A program made the translations under genes and the position numbers. 64,000 nt of DNA, taken from NCBI GenBank assembly GCA_008682415.1, contig VANK01000001.1, positions 248,001 to 312,000 of the forward strand, in the 5' to 3' direction. Positions 29,135 through 38,585 of the stretch are shown here, piece by piece (within the stretch, counting starts at the first letter, position 1; every line of letters begins with the position of its first letter). A model generated the notes under the pieces. The model was not told where the DNA came from. It made no database searches and worked only from the letters and a program-made list of their open reading frames with translations. The DNA is from Acidobacteria bacterium AB60 (lineage in GTDB: Bacteria > Acidobacteriota > Terriglobia > Terriglobales > Acidobacteriaceae).

Positions 29135-30976
29135 ATGGCGACAGGAGACCTGGCCCTGGGTCAAGAACAGGGCGCTCTGAACGCGCGTTCGCGCGTGATT
29201 AACGACTTCAGCATCAACGTAGCAACGGTGAACGGGTCCGGCTCGCAATCCGCCAATAGCGTACTGCTGAAAAGCATCTTCGGAATGGGCGTGCCCGTCA
29301 GCGGCAAGAACCTTTTCCCGTCGAACATCGCCGGACTACCCACCTGGTACACGATACGCGCCAGCAAGGACGGCTATGTCGCCCGCAAGCGCGATACCGA
29401 GATCCTGGTGGCGCTGAACCCCGAGACGGCACAGTCCGACTTTATGGGACTGCCGGCCGGCGCCGCGGCGATCTACGAAGAGAACATGAACCTGAAGCAG
29501 CACCGCAGCGATGTGGTGTGCTATCCGGTGCCGTTCGACAAGATCACGGCGTCTGTCTGTCCCGAGGCCAAGCTGCGCAAGCTGGTGAAGAACATGGTGT
29601 ACGTGGGGGTGGTGGCGCAGTTGTTGAGCCTGGACCTCGCGGTGGTGGAGAAGAGCGTCAAGAAGCAGTTTGCGAAGAAGCAGAAGGTGTTCGATCTGAA
29701 CTTCGGCGCGGTGAAGGCCGGGTACGACTTTGCGCAGGAGAAGCTGGTCAAGCAGGATCCGTTTGTGATCGAGAAGATGGATCAGACGGCGGGCAAGATC
29801 ATCATCGACGGCAACGCGGCGGCCGGCATGGGCGCGGTGTTCGCGGGCGTGACGGTGGTGGCCTGGTATCCGATTACGCCGTCGACCTCTCTGATTGAAG
29901 CGACGACGGACCTGCTGAAGAAGTTCCGGGTGACGCCGGAGGGGAAGGCTACATTTGCGGTAGTTCAGGCCGAGGACGAGCTGGCAGCGATCGGCATGGT
30001 GCTGGGCGCCGGCTGGGCGGGCGCGCGGTCGATGACGTCGACTTCGGGGCCCGGGATTTCGCTGATGGCGGAGTTTGCGGGACTGGGATACTTTGCGGAG
30101 ATTCCGGGCGTGATCTTCGATGTGCAGAGGACCGGACCTTCGACGGGCATGCCGACGCGCACGTCGCAGGCAGACCTGCTGTCGACGGCGTTTTTGTCGC
30201 ACGGGGACACGAAGCATGTGTGCCTGCTGCCGTCGTCGGTGAAGGAGTGCTTCGAGTTCGGCTACGAGGCTTTCAACCTGGCGGAGCGGCTGCAGACGCC
30301 GGTGTTTGTGCTGACGGACCTGGACCTGGGCATGAACAACTGGATGTCCGATCCATTCGAGTATCCGGACAAGCCGCTGGATCGCGGCAAGGTGCTGACA
30401 GCGGAGGATCTGAAGAAGCTGGGCGGGTTCGCGCGCTATCGCGATGTGGACGGCGATGCGATTCCGTACCGCACGCTGCCGGGCACGGATCATCCCAAGG
30501 CGGCGTATTTCACGCGCGGCTCGGGACATAACGATGCGGCCGGCTACACGGAGAAGCCCGACGAGTACCAGGCGATCATGGACCGGCTGACGCGAAAGTT
30601 CGAGACGGCGCGCACGCTGGTGCCGGCGCCGATTGCCGTGAAGGACTCGGGATCGAAGATCGGGTTCCTGGCGTACGGCAGCACGGACTTTGCGCTGCGC
30701 GAGAGCATGGACCAGATCAAGAAGGAACATGGGCAGGACGTGGACTACATGCGGATCCGGGCGTATCCGTTCGCGCATGAGATTCACGACTTTGTGGCCA
30801 AGCATGAGCGGGTGTACGTGGTGGAGCAGGACCGCGATGCCCAGCTGGCGAGCCTGTTGAAGCTGGACCTTCCGGCGGACCAGGTGACCAAGCTGCGCAG
30901 CATTCTGCACTACAACGGGCTGCCGATTGATGCGCGCAGCATCACCGAAGAGTTTGCCACGAAGGAAGGGTTGTAA
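29135..30976 (+). CDS. korA: 2-oxoacid:ferredoxin oxidoreductase, fused gamma-alpha subunit
   Basis: 613 residues. Together with the next gene it oxidatively decarboxylates a 2-oxoacid, probably 2-oxoglutarate, to acyl-CoA with ferredoxin as acceptor. Residues 1-200 are the gamma domain (NGSGSQSANSVLLKSIFGMG, GYVARKRDTEILVALNPETA); from about 225 the alpha domain begins with GNAAAGMGAVFAGV and WYPITPSTSLIE, and QAEDELAAIGMVLGAGWAG and SGPGISLMAEF follow. AAGGAA precedes the ATG. The KorAB pair may serve the TCA cycle. Substrate preference (2-oxoglutarate versus pyruvate) is inferred from the two-subunit layout. Confidence 0.9.
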   Translation: MATGDLALGQEQGALNARSRVINDFSINVATVNGSGSQSANSVLLKSIFGMGVPVSGKNLFPSNIAGLPTWYTIRASKDGYVARKRDTEILVALNPETAQSDFMGLPAGAAAIYEENMNLKQHRSDVVCYPVPFDKITASVCPEAKLRKLVKNMVYVGVVAQLLSLDLAVVEKSVKKQFAKKQKVFDLNFGAVKAGYDFAQEKLVKQDPFVIEKMDQTAGKIIIDGNAAAGMGAVFAGVTVVAWYPITPSTSLIEATTDLLKKFRVTPEGKATFAVVQAEDELAAIGMVLGAGWAGARSMTSTSGPGISLMAEFAGLGYFAEIPGVIFDVQRTGPSTGMPTRTSQADLLSTAFLSHGDTKHVCLLPSSVKECFEFGYEAFNLAERLQTPVFVLTDLDLGMNNWMSDPFEYPDKPLDRGKVLTAEDLKKLGGFARYRDVDGDAIPYRTLPGTDHPKAAYFTRGSGHNDAAGYTEKPDEYQAIMDRLTRKFETARTLVPAPIAVKDSGSKIGFLAYGSTDFALRESMDQIKKEHGQDVDYMRIRAYPFAHEIHDFVAKHERVYVVEQDRDAQLASLLKLDLPADQVTKLRSILHYNGLPIDARSITEEFATKEGL

Positions 30977-30978
30977 AG

Positions 30979-31053
30979 CAGCTATTAGCTTTTAGCTGTT
31001 GGCTCCTAGCCCGTTGTGCGGGAGCTGGCGGCTGAGGGCTGAGGCTTTGAGCG
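30979..31053. repeat. TTAGCTGTTAGC-type junction repeat, copy 1
   Basis: Directly after the korA stop, degenerate units of the type TTAGCTnTTAGC (30985-31010) are followed by the inverted form with GCTGAGGGCTGAGG (31030-31045). The whole fills most of the korA-korB gap. A related element lies at 56578-56674 after shc. Confidence 0.6.
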
Positions 31054-31082
31054 GAGGGAAGTCCCCTCAAAGGATTTTGAAA

Positions 31083-32120
31083 ATGGCAACAGCGGCACCA
31101 GCACCAAAGACGAATCATATTGGCCTGCCCATCGTGGAGTACCGGGGCGGCAAATCGACGCTCTGCGCGGGATGCGGGCACAACGCGATCTCCGAGCGCA
31201 TTATCGATGCGATGTTCGAGATGGGCGTGCAGCCGGAGCGGGTGATGAAGATGAGCGGCATCGGCTGCTCGTCGAAGAGCCCGGCGTACTTCATGAGCCG
31301 GTCGCACAGCTTCAACAGCGTTCACGGACGCATGCCGTCGGTTTCGACGGGCGCGATTCTCGCGAACCACACGATGACGACGATCGGCGTCTCCGGCGAC
31401 GGCGACACGGCCTCCATCGGCATGGGACAGTTCGTACACCTGCTGCGCCGCAATCTCCCGATGATTTACATCATCGAAGACAACGGCGTATACGGGCTGA
31501 CCAAAGGACAGTTCTCGGCGACCGCGGACATTGGATCGAAGCTGAAGACGGGAGTCATCAACGATCTTCCGGCGATCGACACGTGCGCCCTGGCGATCCA
31601 GTTGGGCGCAACGTTTGTGGGCCGTTCGTTCAGCGGCGACAAGAAGCAGCTGCTGGCCATGCTGAAGGCGGCGATCGCGCACAAGGGCACGGTGATGCTG
31701 GACGTTATCAGCCCCTGCGTTACGTTCAATGATCACGAGGGTTCGACGAAGAGCTACAAGTTCATGCAGGAGAACGACGAGCCGATCAATGAGGTCGGGT
31801 TTGTGGCGAGCTTCGAGGACATTTCAGTGGACTACGACTCCGGCCAGGTGTATGAGGTGGAGATGCACGACGGGTCGAGCCTGCGGCTGCGCAAGCTGCA
31901 GGAGGACTACGATCCGACGAACAAGGCCGAGGCGGTGCGGACGCTGATGGCAGCGCACGAGAACAACGAGGTGCTGACGGGCGTGTTCTACATCGACACC
32001 AGCAAGCCGACGTTTATCGATCTGCTGAACGTGGTGGATGAGCCGCTGGGAACGCTGCCGGAGTCGCTGACGCGGCCGCCGAAGTCGGCACTGGACGCGC
32101 TGATGGCAAACCTGCAGTAA
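31083..32120 (+). CDS. korB: 2-oxoacid:ferredoxin oxidoreductase, beta subunit
   Basis: 345 residues from ATG 31083 (AAAGGA site upstream; the longer frame to 30999 lies in repeat DNA). It binds thiamine diphosphate (GVSGDGDTASIGMG, then EDNGVYGLTKGQ) and one [4Fe-4S] cluster, whose likely ligands are the Cys of LCAGCGH, GIGCSS and SPCVTF. Residues through FNDHEGSTKSYKF are typical for the KorB subtype. Follows korA by 106 bp and ends at a strong terminator. Confidence 0.93.
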   Translation: MATAAPAPKTNHIGLPIVEYRGGKSTLCAGCGHNAISERIIDAMFEMGVQPERVMKMSGIGCSSKSPAYFMSRSHSFNSVHGRMPSVSTGAILANHTMTTIGVSGDGDTASIGMGQFVHLLRRNLPMIYIIEDNGVYGLTKGQFSATADIGSKLKTGVINDLPAIDTCALAIQLGATFVGRSFSGDKKQLLAMLKAAIAHKGTVMLDVISPCVTFNDHEGSTKSYKFMQENDEPINEVGFVASFEDISVDYDSGQVYEVEMHDGSSLRLRKLQEDYDPTNKAEAVRTLMAAHENNEVLTGVFYIDTSKPTFIDLLNVVDEPLGTLPESLTRPPKSALDALMANLQ

Positions 32121-32146
32121 GCAGCACAGAATACAGGGAACAGAAA

Positions 32147-32172
32147 GGCCCCGCTGATGGCGGGGCTTTTCG
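32147..32172 (+). terminator. Intrinsic terminator after korB
   Basis: GCCCCGC (32148-32154) pairs with GCGGGGC (32160-32166), loop TGATG, followed by TTTTCGTTT. The bases just before (32130-32145) hold a short ACAGGGAACAG motif also seen in tandem at 48300-48325. Confidence 0.9.
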
Positions 32173-32199
32173 TTTCCGGTGACACAGACGGCGAGCGCT

Positions 32200-32637
32200 C
32201 TAAGCGGGGACTGCATCGTCTTCCCCCGCCGTGACGATGGTGCCCTGGTGATAGAGGATGCGCCACTGCCGGCCTGTGCGCTGCCAGATGGTGGCGCGGC
32301 GGGTGATGCGCTCCGGCTGGTGCAGGGTGTAGGTGATCAGGTAGGTGTCCGGCCCCAACGGAAGGATGGAGTGATCGCGGGTCTGCCATCCACTCGCTTC
32401 GGCATCGGCGGGCGGATGCTCCTGAAGGTGGCGGAGGATGAAGGCACGACTATAGCGGCGTCCGGAGGCGCCTACTTCCCAATAATCGGGAGCCATGGAA
32501 CGCTCCCAGTCTGCCGGGGAGCTGCCGAATCCGGGAGCGTGGAAGATGGGTTCCCGGACCTTGAGTTCTTCGAGGACAGCGCGAAGGTCCGGGCTGGTTG
32601 TGGAGAAGGTGTGGGGACCCGTGCTCATGTGAGGCAT
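32200..32637 (-). CDS. DUF4440/SnoaL-like protein
   Basis: 145 residues (or 142 from the ATG at 32628). The pattern is that of small NTF2-fold DUF4440 proteins: a helical start (LRAVLEELKVREPIFH), MAPDYWEVGASGRRYSRAFILRHL, then strands with TYLITYTLHQP and ATIWQRTGRQWRILYHQGTIV. Cytoplasmic, single domain; no active site can be assigned. Stands alone facing the korB terminator. Confidence 0.75.
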   Translation of the reverse strand: MPHMSTGPHTFSTTSPDLRAVLEELKVREPIFHAPGFGSSPADWERSMAPDYWEVGASGRRYSRAFILRHLQEHPPADAEASGWQTRDHSILPLGPDTYLITYTLHQPERITRRATIWQRTGRQWRILYHQGTIVTAGEDDAVPA

Positions 32638-32764
32638 TCTACCGGGCGAGCAGCGAGGTGGTTCTCCGTTATCTTGCGCCGTGACGGGACTGGGGCTTAC
32701 TCTGAATCCGCTTCAAAGACCCCTTCGGCAGACTCTCCCATTCCCCCGTGGAGGACTCCCCCGT

Positions 32765-34123
32765 ATGCCCCAGGTCGTGAATTACGACGGCAGCATCAGC
32801 GCCTCGCCTCAACAGCTGGTCATCGCGAAGAGCGTGCAAGACATTCAGAACGCGGTGCGCGATACGGCGACCTATCCCAGCCCCGTGCGAGCGATGGGCA
32901 GTTATCACTCGCTGACGCCGTGCGCCTCGTCGGACGGCACCATGATCGACATGAAGCAGATGAACCAGGTGATCTCGATCGACGCGGGGAACCTGACCTT
33001 CACGGCGCAGGGCGGCCTGCAGATGATCGACGCGAATAAGGCGCTGCGTGCGAAGAATCTTCAGTTCATGTTGAACATCGAGATCGGCAACATGACGGTG
33101 GGCGCGGCGGCGTGCTGCCACAGCAAGGACGCGCTGGACGGAATCGAGTTCGGGCAGGTGAGCTCGTATGTGACGGCGATGAAGTGGGTGGCGCCGGATG
33201 GCAGCCTGGCGGAGGCATCGGATGCGAGCGATCCGGGGCTGATGCGCCTGATGCGGTCGAGTTATGGATTGCTGGGGATCATCTATGAGGTTACGTTCCG
33301 AATCAAGCCCATCGAGGCGCTGCATTTTACGTATCTGCCGCGGCCGGTGGATGAGCTGACGCAGGCTGAGGTGGATAGCCTGCTGGACAACTCCGAGGGG
33401 CTGATTTGCTGGACGGTGGGGCGCACGGCGGTGTTTCAGCAGCGGCACAAGATTCAGCACCCGGGAATTCTGGGCGCGCTGCAGGCGGCGGTTCGGCGCG
33501 ATCTGTGGAACTTCCAGGGAGCGTTTCTGGGAAGGACCATTGACCAGTTCATGCAGAAGGATGTGCGGGACGCGATCGAGCAGGGCAACTTCGATTTTCA
33601 ACAGCTGCTCTACGAGACGCTGCACCTGGCAGGCGGGATCACGCTGCTGGCTCCGGACAAGACGATCGACTACCACGAGACACCGCCGGAGGCGCGATAT
33701 GCGTTCACTTTCTGGGCGTTTCCGCGGGGGCAGTGGCTGGAGACGTATCGTGCGTATCTTGACTGGGCGGATCAGTATTTTAAACAGACGGGGTTTCGTT
33801 GCAACATGCCGCTGGGGGCTTACCACGTGCGCAAGGACCAGAGCTCGCTGCTCTCGTATACGAACGATGGCGAGGTGTTTTCGATTGACCCGATCCACGC
33901 GCCGACAGACCAGAATGCGTGGAATACTTTTCTCAAGGGCTTCAACGATTTTGCATCGCAGCGCGGAGGGATCCCGTTGCTGAACCAGAGCCCGTTTGTG
34001 ACGCAGGCGCAGGTGCAGAGGGCGTTTGGCGATCGGTGGCAGCAGTTTTCCGATGCGGTGCACAGCACGGACCCGACGGGACGGTTTCTGAACCCGTTCT
34101 TCCAAGCGCTTCTGAGTTCCTGA
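32765..34123 (+). CDS. FAD-dependent oxidoreductase of the sugar-lactone oxidase type
   Basis: 452 residues from ATG 32765 with GGAGG 9 nt upstream. An FAD_binding_4 (PCMH) domain fills the N-terminal half: SVQDIQNAVRDTATYPSPVRAMGSYHS (read in parts), IDMKQMNQVISID, ASDPGLMRLMRSSYGLLGIIYEVTFRIKP. In aldonolactone oxidases the FAD is linked through a His in an AxGxxHS motif; here the site reads MGSYHSLTPC. The C-terminal half contains TFWAFPRGQWLETY. No signal peptide. Substrate unknown; the next gene is another FAD oxidase. Confidence 0.8.
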   Translation: MPQVVNYDGSISASPQQLVIAKSVQDIQNAVRDTATYPSPVRAMGSYHSLTPCASSDGTMIDMKQMNQVISIDAGNLTFTAQGGLQMIDANKALRAKNLQFMLNIEIGNMTVGAAACCHSKDALDGIEFGQVSSYVTAMKWVAPDGSLAEASDASDPGLMRLMRSSYGLLGIIYEVTFRIKPIEALHFTYLPRPVDELTQAEVDSLLDNSEGLICWTVGRTAVFQQRHKIQHPGILGALQAAVRRDLWNFQGAFLGRTIDQFMQKDVRDAIEQGNFDFQQLLYETLHLAGGITLLAPDKTIDYHETPPEARYAFTFWAFPRGQWLETYRAYLDWADQYFKQTGFRCNMPLGAYHVRKDQSSLLSYTNDGEVFSIDPIHAPTDQNAWNTFLKGFNDFASQRGGIPLLNQSPFVTQAQVQRAFGDRWQQFSDAVHSTDPTGRFLNPFFQALLSS

Positions 34124-34219
34124 GTGATGTGGGGCATCGCGTCGCCCGCGGCGGTGCGCTGAGAAGGACCCGTTTCCTCGGATTGAGCGGGCGGGTGATG
34201 TGTGCGAGGAGAGCTGACG

Positions 34220-35677
34220 ATGGGGCTTTCGACGCGGCGAGATTTTGTGCGCCAGGCGGCGATGGCAGCGCTGTGCTGCGGCGGGGCGGTGCGCGGCGGC
34301 AGTGAGGCCTGGATGCGTTCGGGCGAGCATGGTCCGAGAGCCTCGATCGACGCGGATGCGCTGCGCAAGTTATCGGGCAAGGTGCAAGGCCGCGTGATTA
34401 CGCAGGAGGCGCCGGACTATGACGCGGCGCGCACGATATTCAATAAGGCGTTTGACCTGCGCCCGGGAGTGATCGTGCGTTGCGCGAGCTCGTCTGACGT
34501 GCAGCGCGCGCTGGAGTTCGCGGAGACGGCGAGTCTGGAACTGTCGGTTCGCGCTGGAGGGCACAGCCGTTTGGGATATGGGATGTGCGATGGAGGCGTG
34601 GCACTGGACTTCTCTGCGATGAGGCGGGTGGATGTGGACGCCGGGAAGCGAACAGGGCGGGCTCAGGCCGGCTCGCTGGTGCGCGACCTGGATGAAGCGA
34701 CGGCTCGGTATGGACTGGCGACGACCTCGGGAGGATGTCCGACGGTGGGCGTCGCCGGCTTCACGCTGGGAGGAGGCGAAGGCCGCTTGATGAACAAGTA
34801 CGGAGCGGCTTGCGACAATTTGCGGTCCGCAGAGGTGGTAACGGTCGATGGGCGGGTTGTTGTGGCGAGTGAGGAGTCGAATCCCGACCTTTTCTGGGCG
34901 ATCCGCGGGGGAGGCGGAAACTTTGGCGTGGTCACCGCGCTGGAGTACCGTGTTCATCCAGTGGGCGAGGTCCTCTCCGGCGCACTGGTCTATGAATCCG
35001 ATCGCCTCCCAGAACTTCTGCAAGCCTTCGCGCGGTTCGTGGAGAGTGCATCCGATGAAATGAACGCGTTCGCTCAAATCGTGCCTTCGAGAGAGCGAGC
35101 GCGGCTGCAGATCGATGTGTGTCATTGCGGGGAGCCGGGAGAGGGGAGAGAGCTGATTGCGCCTCTGCGTACCTTGAAGCCGCAGAGTGACAGCGTCCGG
35201 GTCATGTCTTATCTGGAAGCGCAGGCGGCGGGCGGGTTTCTTCTCAAGCCGGTTGCGCACTATCAGACGAACCTGTTTCTCCGGGATCTTGGAGGGTCCG
35301 CCATTTCGGCACTCGCGACCGCGGTGCAGCACGCGCCGGCGGGGTGCAAGCTGATCCTGGTGCCGCTGGGTGGAGCGGTGAGCCGGGTGAAGGTGAGTGA
35401 GATGGCGTTCGCACTGCGGCAGCCCGGTTTCGAGATCGACATCGCGGGGGTCTGGAACAGTCCGGAGGAGAAAGCAGACGTGGTGCGGTGGGTTGAGAGC
35501 ACACGCGACAGACTGCGGCCGTTGGCGCAGGGAGCGTACGTGAATCAGTTGGGCGACACCAGCGATCAACTGGTGAGATTGTGCTACGGAGAGAACTACG
35601 CGCGCCTTGTGGAGTTGAAGAAGAGGTATGATCCCAAGAACGTTCTGCGGCGGAACCAGAACATCAAGCCGGCTTAG
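34220..35677 (+). CDS. Berberine-bridge-enzyme-like FAD oxidoreductase, exported
   Basis: 485 residues from ATG 34220 (GAGGAG upstream). A Tat leader (STRRDFVRQAAMAALCC) is present. FAD domain: VRAGGHSRLGYGMCDGGVALD supplies the His for covalent FAD, and GGCPTVGVAGFTLGGGEGRL the Cys of bicovalent flavin attachment; NPDLFWAIRGGGGNFGVVT is canonical. The end (YGENYARLVELKKRYDPKNVLRRNQNI) is the BBE motif. Oxidises a carbohydrate or secondary metabolite with O2 outside the cytoplasm; substrate not known. Confidence 0.9.
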   Translation: MGLSTRRDFVRQAAMAALCCGGAVRGGSEAWMRSGEHGPRASIDADALRKLSGKVQGRVITQEAPDYDAARTIFNKAFDLRPGVIVRCASSSDVQRALEFAETASLELSVRAGGHSRLGYGMCDGGVALDFSAMRRVDVDAGKRTGRAQAGSLVRDLDEATARYGLATTSGGCPTVGVAGFTLGGGEGRLMNKYGAACDNLRSAEVVTVDGRVVVASEESNPDLFWAIRGGGGNFGVVTALEYRVHPVGEVLSGALVYESDRLPELLQAFARFVESASDEMNAFAQIVPSRERARLQIDVCHCGEPGEGRELIAPLRTLKPQSDSVRVMSYLEAQAAGGFLLKPVAHYQTNLFLRDLGGSAISALATAVQHAPAGCKLILVPLGGAVSRVKVSEMAFALRQPGFEIDIAGVWNSPEEKADVVRWVESTRDRLRPLAQGAYVNQLGDTSDQLVRLCYGENYARLVELKKRYDPKNVLRRNQNIKPA

Positions 35678-35773
35678 GGACCCATCATGATGTGGCGCCG
35701 AGTCTTACTGGTTCCGATTTTGCACCAGTGACCGCGTGGCGGAAGGGTGGCGAGCCATGAGGATTGAAGCCGC

Positions 35774-36157
35774 TCATTGCTTCACGAACACGGTGTAGTT
35801 GACGCGCAGGATGACGCCATTGGCGCCACGGACGGCGAGGTTGGCGAAGACCTCAAGGGCGGCGGTTCCGGTGCCGCGGTCTTCCTGAGTGGTAGTGACG
35901 GAGGTGGTGTCGACCGCCCAGAGCGCGTCGTTCACATTGCCGTCGTAGGCGAAGCTGGCGGGGGAGACGATGCAGCTGGCCTGCACGGGTTCAATGGCGA
36001 GGCTGATGCGGGGGCTGCTGAGGACGAAGCTGAGGGTGTCGCGGACGATGATGCCGTCGGCCCCCTTGAACACGCACTCCACGATGCCGGAGTAGACGAA
36101 GAGGCCGGGAGCCTGGATGGTGGTGTTGGGGATGACGGCGAGGGCGGTAATGGACAT
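35774..36157 (-). CDS. Hypothetical beta-rich protein
   Basis: 127 residues from ATG 36157, which has CAGGAGG 6 nt upstream; the longer frame to 36178 lacks such a site. No signal peptide, two Cys, alternating hydrophobic strands throughout (ITALAVIPNTTIQ, FVYSGIVECVF, GVILRVNYTVFV). Two half-repeats are suggested by VECVFKGADGIIVRDTLSF and NLAVRGANGVILRVNYTVF. Family not recognised. Ends 100 bp from the BBE gene, convergent. Confidence 0.5.
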   Translation of the reverse strand: MSITALAVIPNTTIQAPGLFVYSGIVECVFKGADGIIVRDTLSFVLSSPRISLAIEPVQASCIVSPASFAYDGNVNDALWAVDTTSVTTTQEDRGTGTAALEVFANLAVRGANGVILRVNYTVFVKQ

Positions 36158-36259
36158 GAGCGCCTCCTGATCGGCCATTGTGGCACAGATGCGATGAAGG
36201 CGTGATGATGAGGAAGCCAGAAGGGCGGAGCCGCCCGGGGGAAGCGAGTCGGGCGAGGG

Positions 36260-37192
36260 CTACTGGCGGGCGGAAGCCGAGGCGGAGACGCGCACGCCCA
36301 GCTCATTGAGCTTGCTGCGCGCCTGCGCGGCTTCCGGGGTTTGGGGATGTCGCTGGATCAGGGAGCGCAGCTCCTGGATGCCGGCGGGGCGTTTGCTCAG
36401 GCGGAGAAGCGCCAGCCCTTTGTGGAGTTGCGCAGCGGCGGCCTTGCTGTTGTTGGGATAGCTCTCGAGGACGGTGTTGTAGGCCTTGATGGCGTCGGCG
36501 TAGTTTTGGGTCCGGTAGGCGATCTCACCGAGGTAGAACTGAGCCGCGCCGGCCATATCGTCCTGGGGATAGTACTGGATCACGTCCTGGAATTCGCCCT
36601 GGGCGACGGAGTACTTAGCGCCGTTGAAGTCGCGCACGCCGGCCTGGAAGGTGTCCTGCAGCGGAGGGGCTTGGTTGGCGGCGGGAGGAGCGCCGGCGCC
36701 GGCGGCTCCGGGGCCGGAGGGCGCGGGGGCGGCACCGCCGGCGGGGGCCGTGCCGCCAGGCTGCATCGCGGGCGGCGTCTGCATGTTCTGGAGCTGGCCT
36801 TGCAGGGCCTGAACGGTCTGCTGCAGCTTGTCGAGGCGGGACTTCAGCTCGTCAACCGAGTCGCTGACCGACTGCACCTGGCCGGTGCTGGTGTCGATCT
36901 TGCCGCTGATCGCTTCGTTCTGGGCGGCGATCTTCTGTTGCAGGGTATCGACGGAGGCGGACATGCGGTTGGCGCTGTCGGCGGTCTGTTCGACGAGGTG
37001 CTGGAGGACGCCGAAGCGTGTGTCCATGGTGGACTGCAGGCGCTGCACCATATCGAGGAGCTGCTGGACCTGCGTCTGCAGTTCGATGATTTCCTTCGAT
37101 GCCGCGTGTGCGCGCACGGGAGCGAGCGTGACGACGGAGGCGAGCAGGGCCGCGGCGAGGAGGCGATTGCGAATTGTGCTGGTTTTCGACAT
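36260..37192 (-). CDS. Tol-Pal cell division coordinator CpoB (YbgF)-like
   Basis: 310 residues from ATG 37192 (AGGTGA upstream; a GTG at 37201 is possible). Signal peptide to AHAAS; a coiled coil at about 35-140 with heptads of Leu/Gln/Val; a Pro/Gly/Ala linker; then TPR repeats (AAQFYLGEIAYRTQNYADAIKAYNTVLESYPN, read in two parts, and AAAAQLHKGLALLRLSKRPAG). This domain order is that of CpoB, which links Tol-Pal to peptidoglycan synthesis in the periplasm. Last gene of the Tol operon. Confidence 0.88.
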   Translation of the reverse strand: MSKTSTIRNRLLAAALLASVVTLAPVRAHAASKEIIELQTQVQQLLDMVQRLQSTMDTRFGVLQHLVEQTADSANRMSASVDTLQQKIAAQNEAISGKIDTSTGQVQSVSDSVDELKSRLDKLQQTVQALQGQLQNMQTPPAMQPGGTAPAGGAAPAPSGPGAAGAGAPPAANQAPPLQDTFQAGVRDFNGAKYSVAQGEFQDVIQYYPQDDMAGAAQFYLGEIAYRTQNYADAIKAYNTVLESYPNNSKAAAAQLHKGLALLRLSKRPAGIQELRSLIQRHPQTPEAAQARSKLNELGVRVSASASARQ

Positions 37193-37209
37193 GGGGGTCA
37201 CCTGAAAGG

Positions 37210-37248
37210 GCAGTGGTCCGTGATCAGTGGGCAGTCATCAGTCGACAG
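37210..37248. repeat. CAGTGATCAGTG-type junction repeat, single arm
   Basis: Degenerate units of CAGTGnTCAGTG fill the start of the pal-cpoB gap, directly upstream of the cpoB ribosome site. Related two-armed elements lie at 45097-45167 and 58251-58372. Confidence 0.55.
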
Positions 37249-37419
37249 CAATGCGGATGAGGCGCGGCATGAGCGATGAGGGTGCGCGGAGTCGTGAGAA
37301 GGAACGAGATGTGCGATCGACGGAAGCGTATGTTTTGCCTGGCCTGGGAGGTCTTGTTTATGCGGAACGCCGCGGTCCGTGGTGCGCGGGCCGCGGCGGT
37401 TCGGCTTGCTTTTCTTATT

Positions 37420-38160
37420 TTAGCGGTCGATGCTGAAGCCGGCGCGGCGGTTCTGCTGCCAGCATTCCTCGGTCGACTCGGTGCAGAAGGGCTTCTCCTT
37501 GCCATAGCTGATGACGCGCAGGCGGCTGGCGGGCACGCCGGCATTGATCAGCGCGTTGCGGGCGGCTTCAGCGCGGGTCTGGCCGAGCTGCAGGTTGTAC
37601 TCATTGGAGCCGCGCTCGTCGCAGTAGCCGCCGATGACCACTTTGACGTCAGGATGGCTGTTGAAGAATGCCGCGTCGCGGGAGAGCGTGGATTGCGCAT
37701 CGGGGCGAACGTCAGCGGAGTCGTAGTCGAAGAAGATGTCCTGGACGTTGGTCCTCCACTCCTCCTCGATGCTCATGGTCTTGGTGGGCACCTGAACGGC
37801 GGGAGGCTGATTGACGGTGACGCGGGCAGTTGCGTCGGCCGTGCCGCCATCGCCGCGAGCGACGAGGTGATAGCTGGTGGAGGCGCTTGGGGTGACGTTC
37901 TTGACGCCGGAGGTGGGCACGTCGCCGATGCCTTCGATGGAGACGCTGGTCGCGTCGGTGGTGCGCCAGGAGAGGACGACCTGATCGCCGGCCGTGATGC
38001 TGGAGGGCGTCGCAGTGAGCTGGGCGGTGGGCGCAGGCGCGGTGGGCGGCGGGGCGGTTTCAGCGGGGGGCAGCGGCTTCTGCTTCTTCTTGCAGCCAGC
38101 GACTCCGATCAACGCCACGAGAAGCAAAACCGGGACGAAAAAGCGAAGAATCTGTTTCAA
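37420..38160 (-). CDS. pal: Peptidoglycan-associated lipoprotein Pal (OmpA family)
   Basis: 246 residues. A lipoprotein signal with lipobox VAGC (Cys at 23) anchors it in the outer membrane. A Pro-rich linker and an Ig-like stretch (about 45-120, TATPSSITAGDQVVLSW) precede the OmpA domain: IFFDYDSADVRPDAQ, VIGGYCDERGSNEYNLQLG and RAEAARNALINAGV, with the Asp and Arg that bind diaminopimelate. The Ig-like insert is absent from the short enterobacterial Pal. Lies between tolB and cpoB. Confidence 0.93.
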   Translation of the reverse strand: MKQILRFFVPVLLLVALIGVAGCKKKQKPLPPAETAPPPTAPAPTAQLTATPSSITAGDQVVLSWRTTDATSVSIEGIGDVPTSGVKNVTPSASTSYHLVARGDGGTADATARVTVNQPPAVQVPTKTMSIEEEWRTNVQDIFFDYDSADVRPDAQSTLSRDAAFFNSHPDVKVVIGGYCDERGSNEYNLQLGQTRAEAARNALINAGVPASRLRVISYGKEKPFCTESTEECWQQNRRAGFSIDR

Positions 38161-38585
38161 GATGGGTCTCCTTGTGCGGTTACGGCAATACCAATGAATC
38201 TCTGGTCGTCAGTGAAGCTCTGCGGGCGAGCGGGCGCCGGCCGTGGCGATCGAAGCTGCGCAAGCGAGAACCGGCGAGAGCGTACGTACGGAATGAAGCC
38301 TGCAATTCGATCCGGGACGATGTGCGGCAGGTTCCTGGGCCAGTCGAGCAGCGTTTTCCGGCCGCAACGCGGAGAAGAAAGCCAACCTGGCAAGCCGGGA
38401 GCAGGTATCGAGCCGTACCGGCCCGGATATTCATCCCAGGTGGATTTGCATCTGGTGTCATGGACAGCATGAAGCAGGACGACAAGCAACATTCTAACGC
38501 TGCGAAGCGGGCTGGCTGTTGCACGAAGTGGTGCATCGTGTTGCCGATCACATCTCTACGTGACAAATCCAGCCCGCGTGCGCGG
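38161..38585. other. Gap between tolB and pal
   Basis: 425 bp inside an otherwise compact operon. No ORF on either strand looks coding, and I see no hairpin with a T tract. It may hold a second promoter for pal-cpoB; no convincing boxes were found. Confidence 0.35.

Noticed and set aside
38157..38492. Small ORF in the tolB-pal gap
   Set aside because: No ribosome site, no signal or domain, and composition unlike coding frames of the window.
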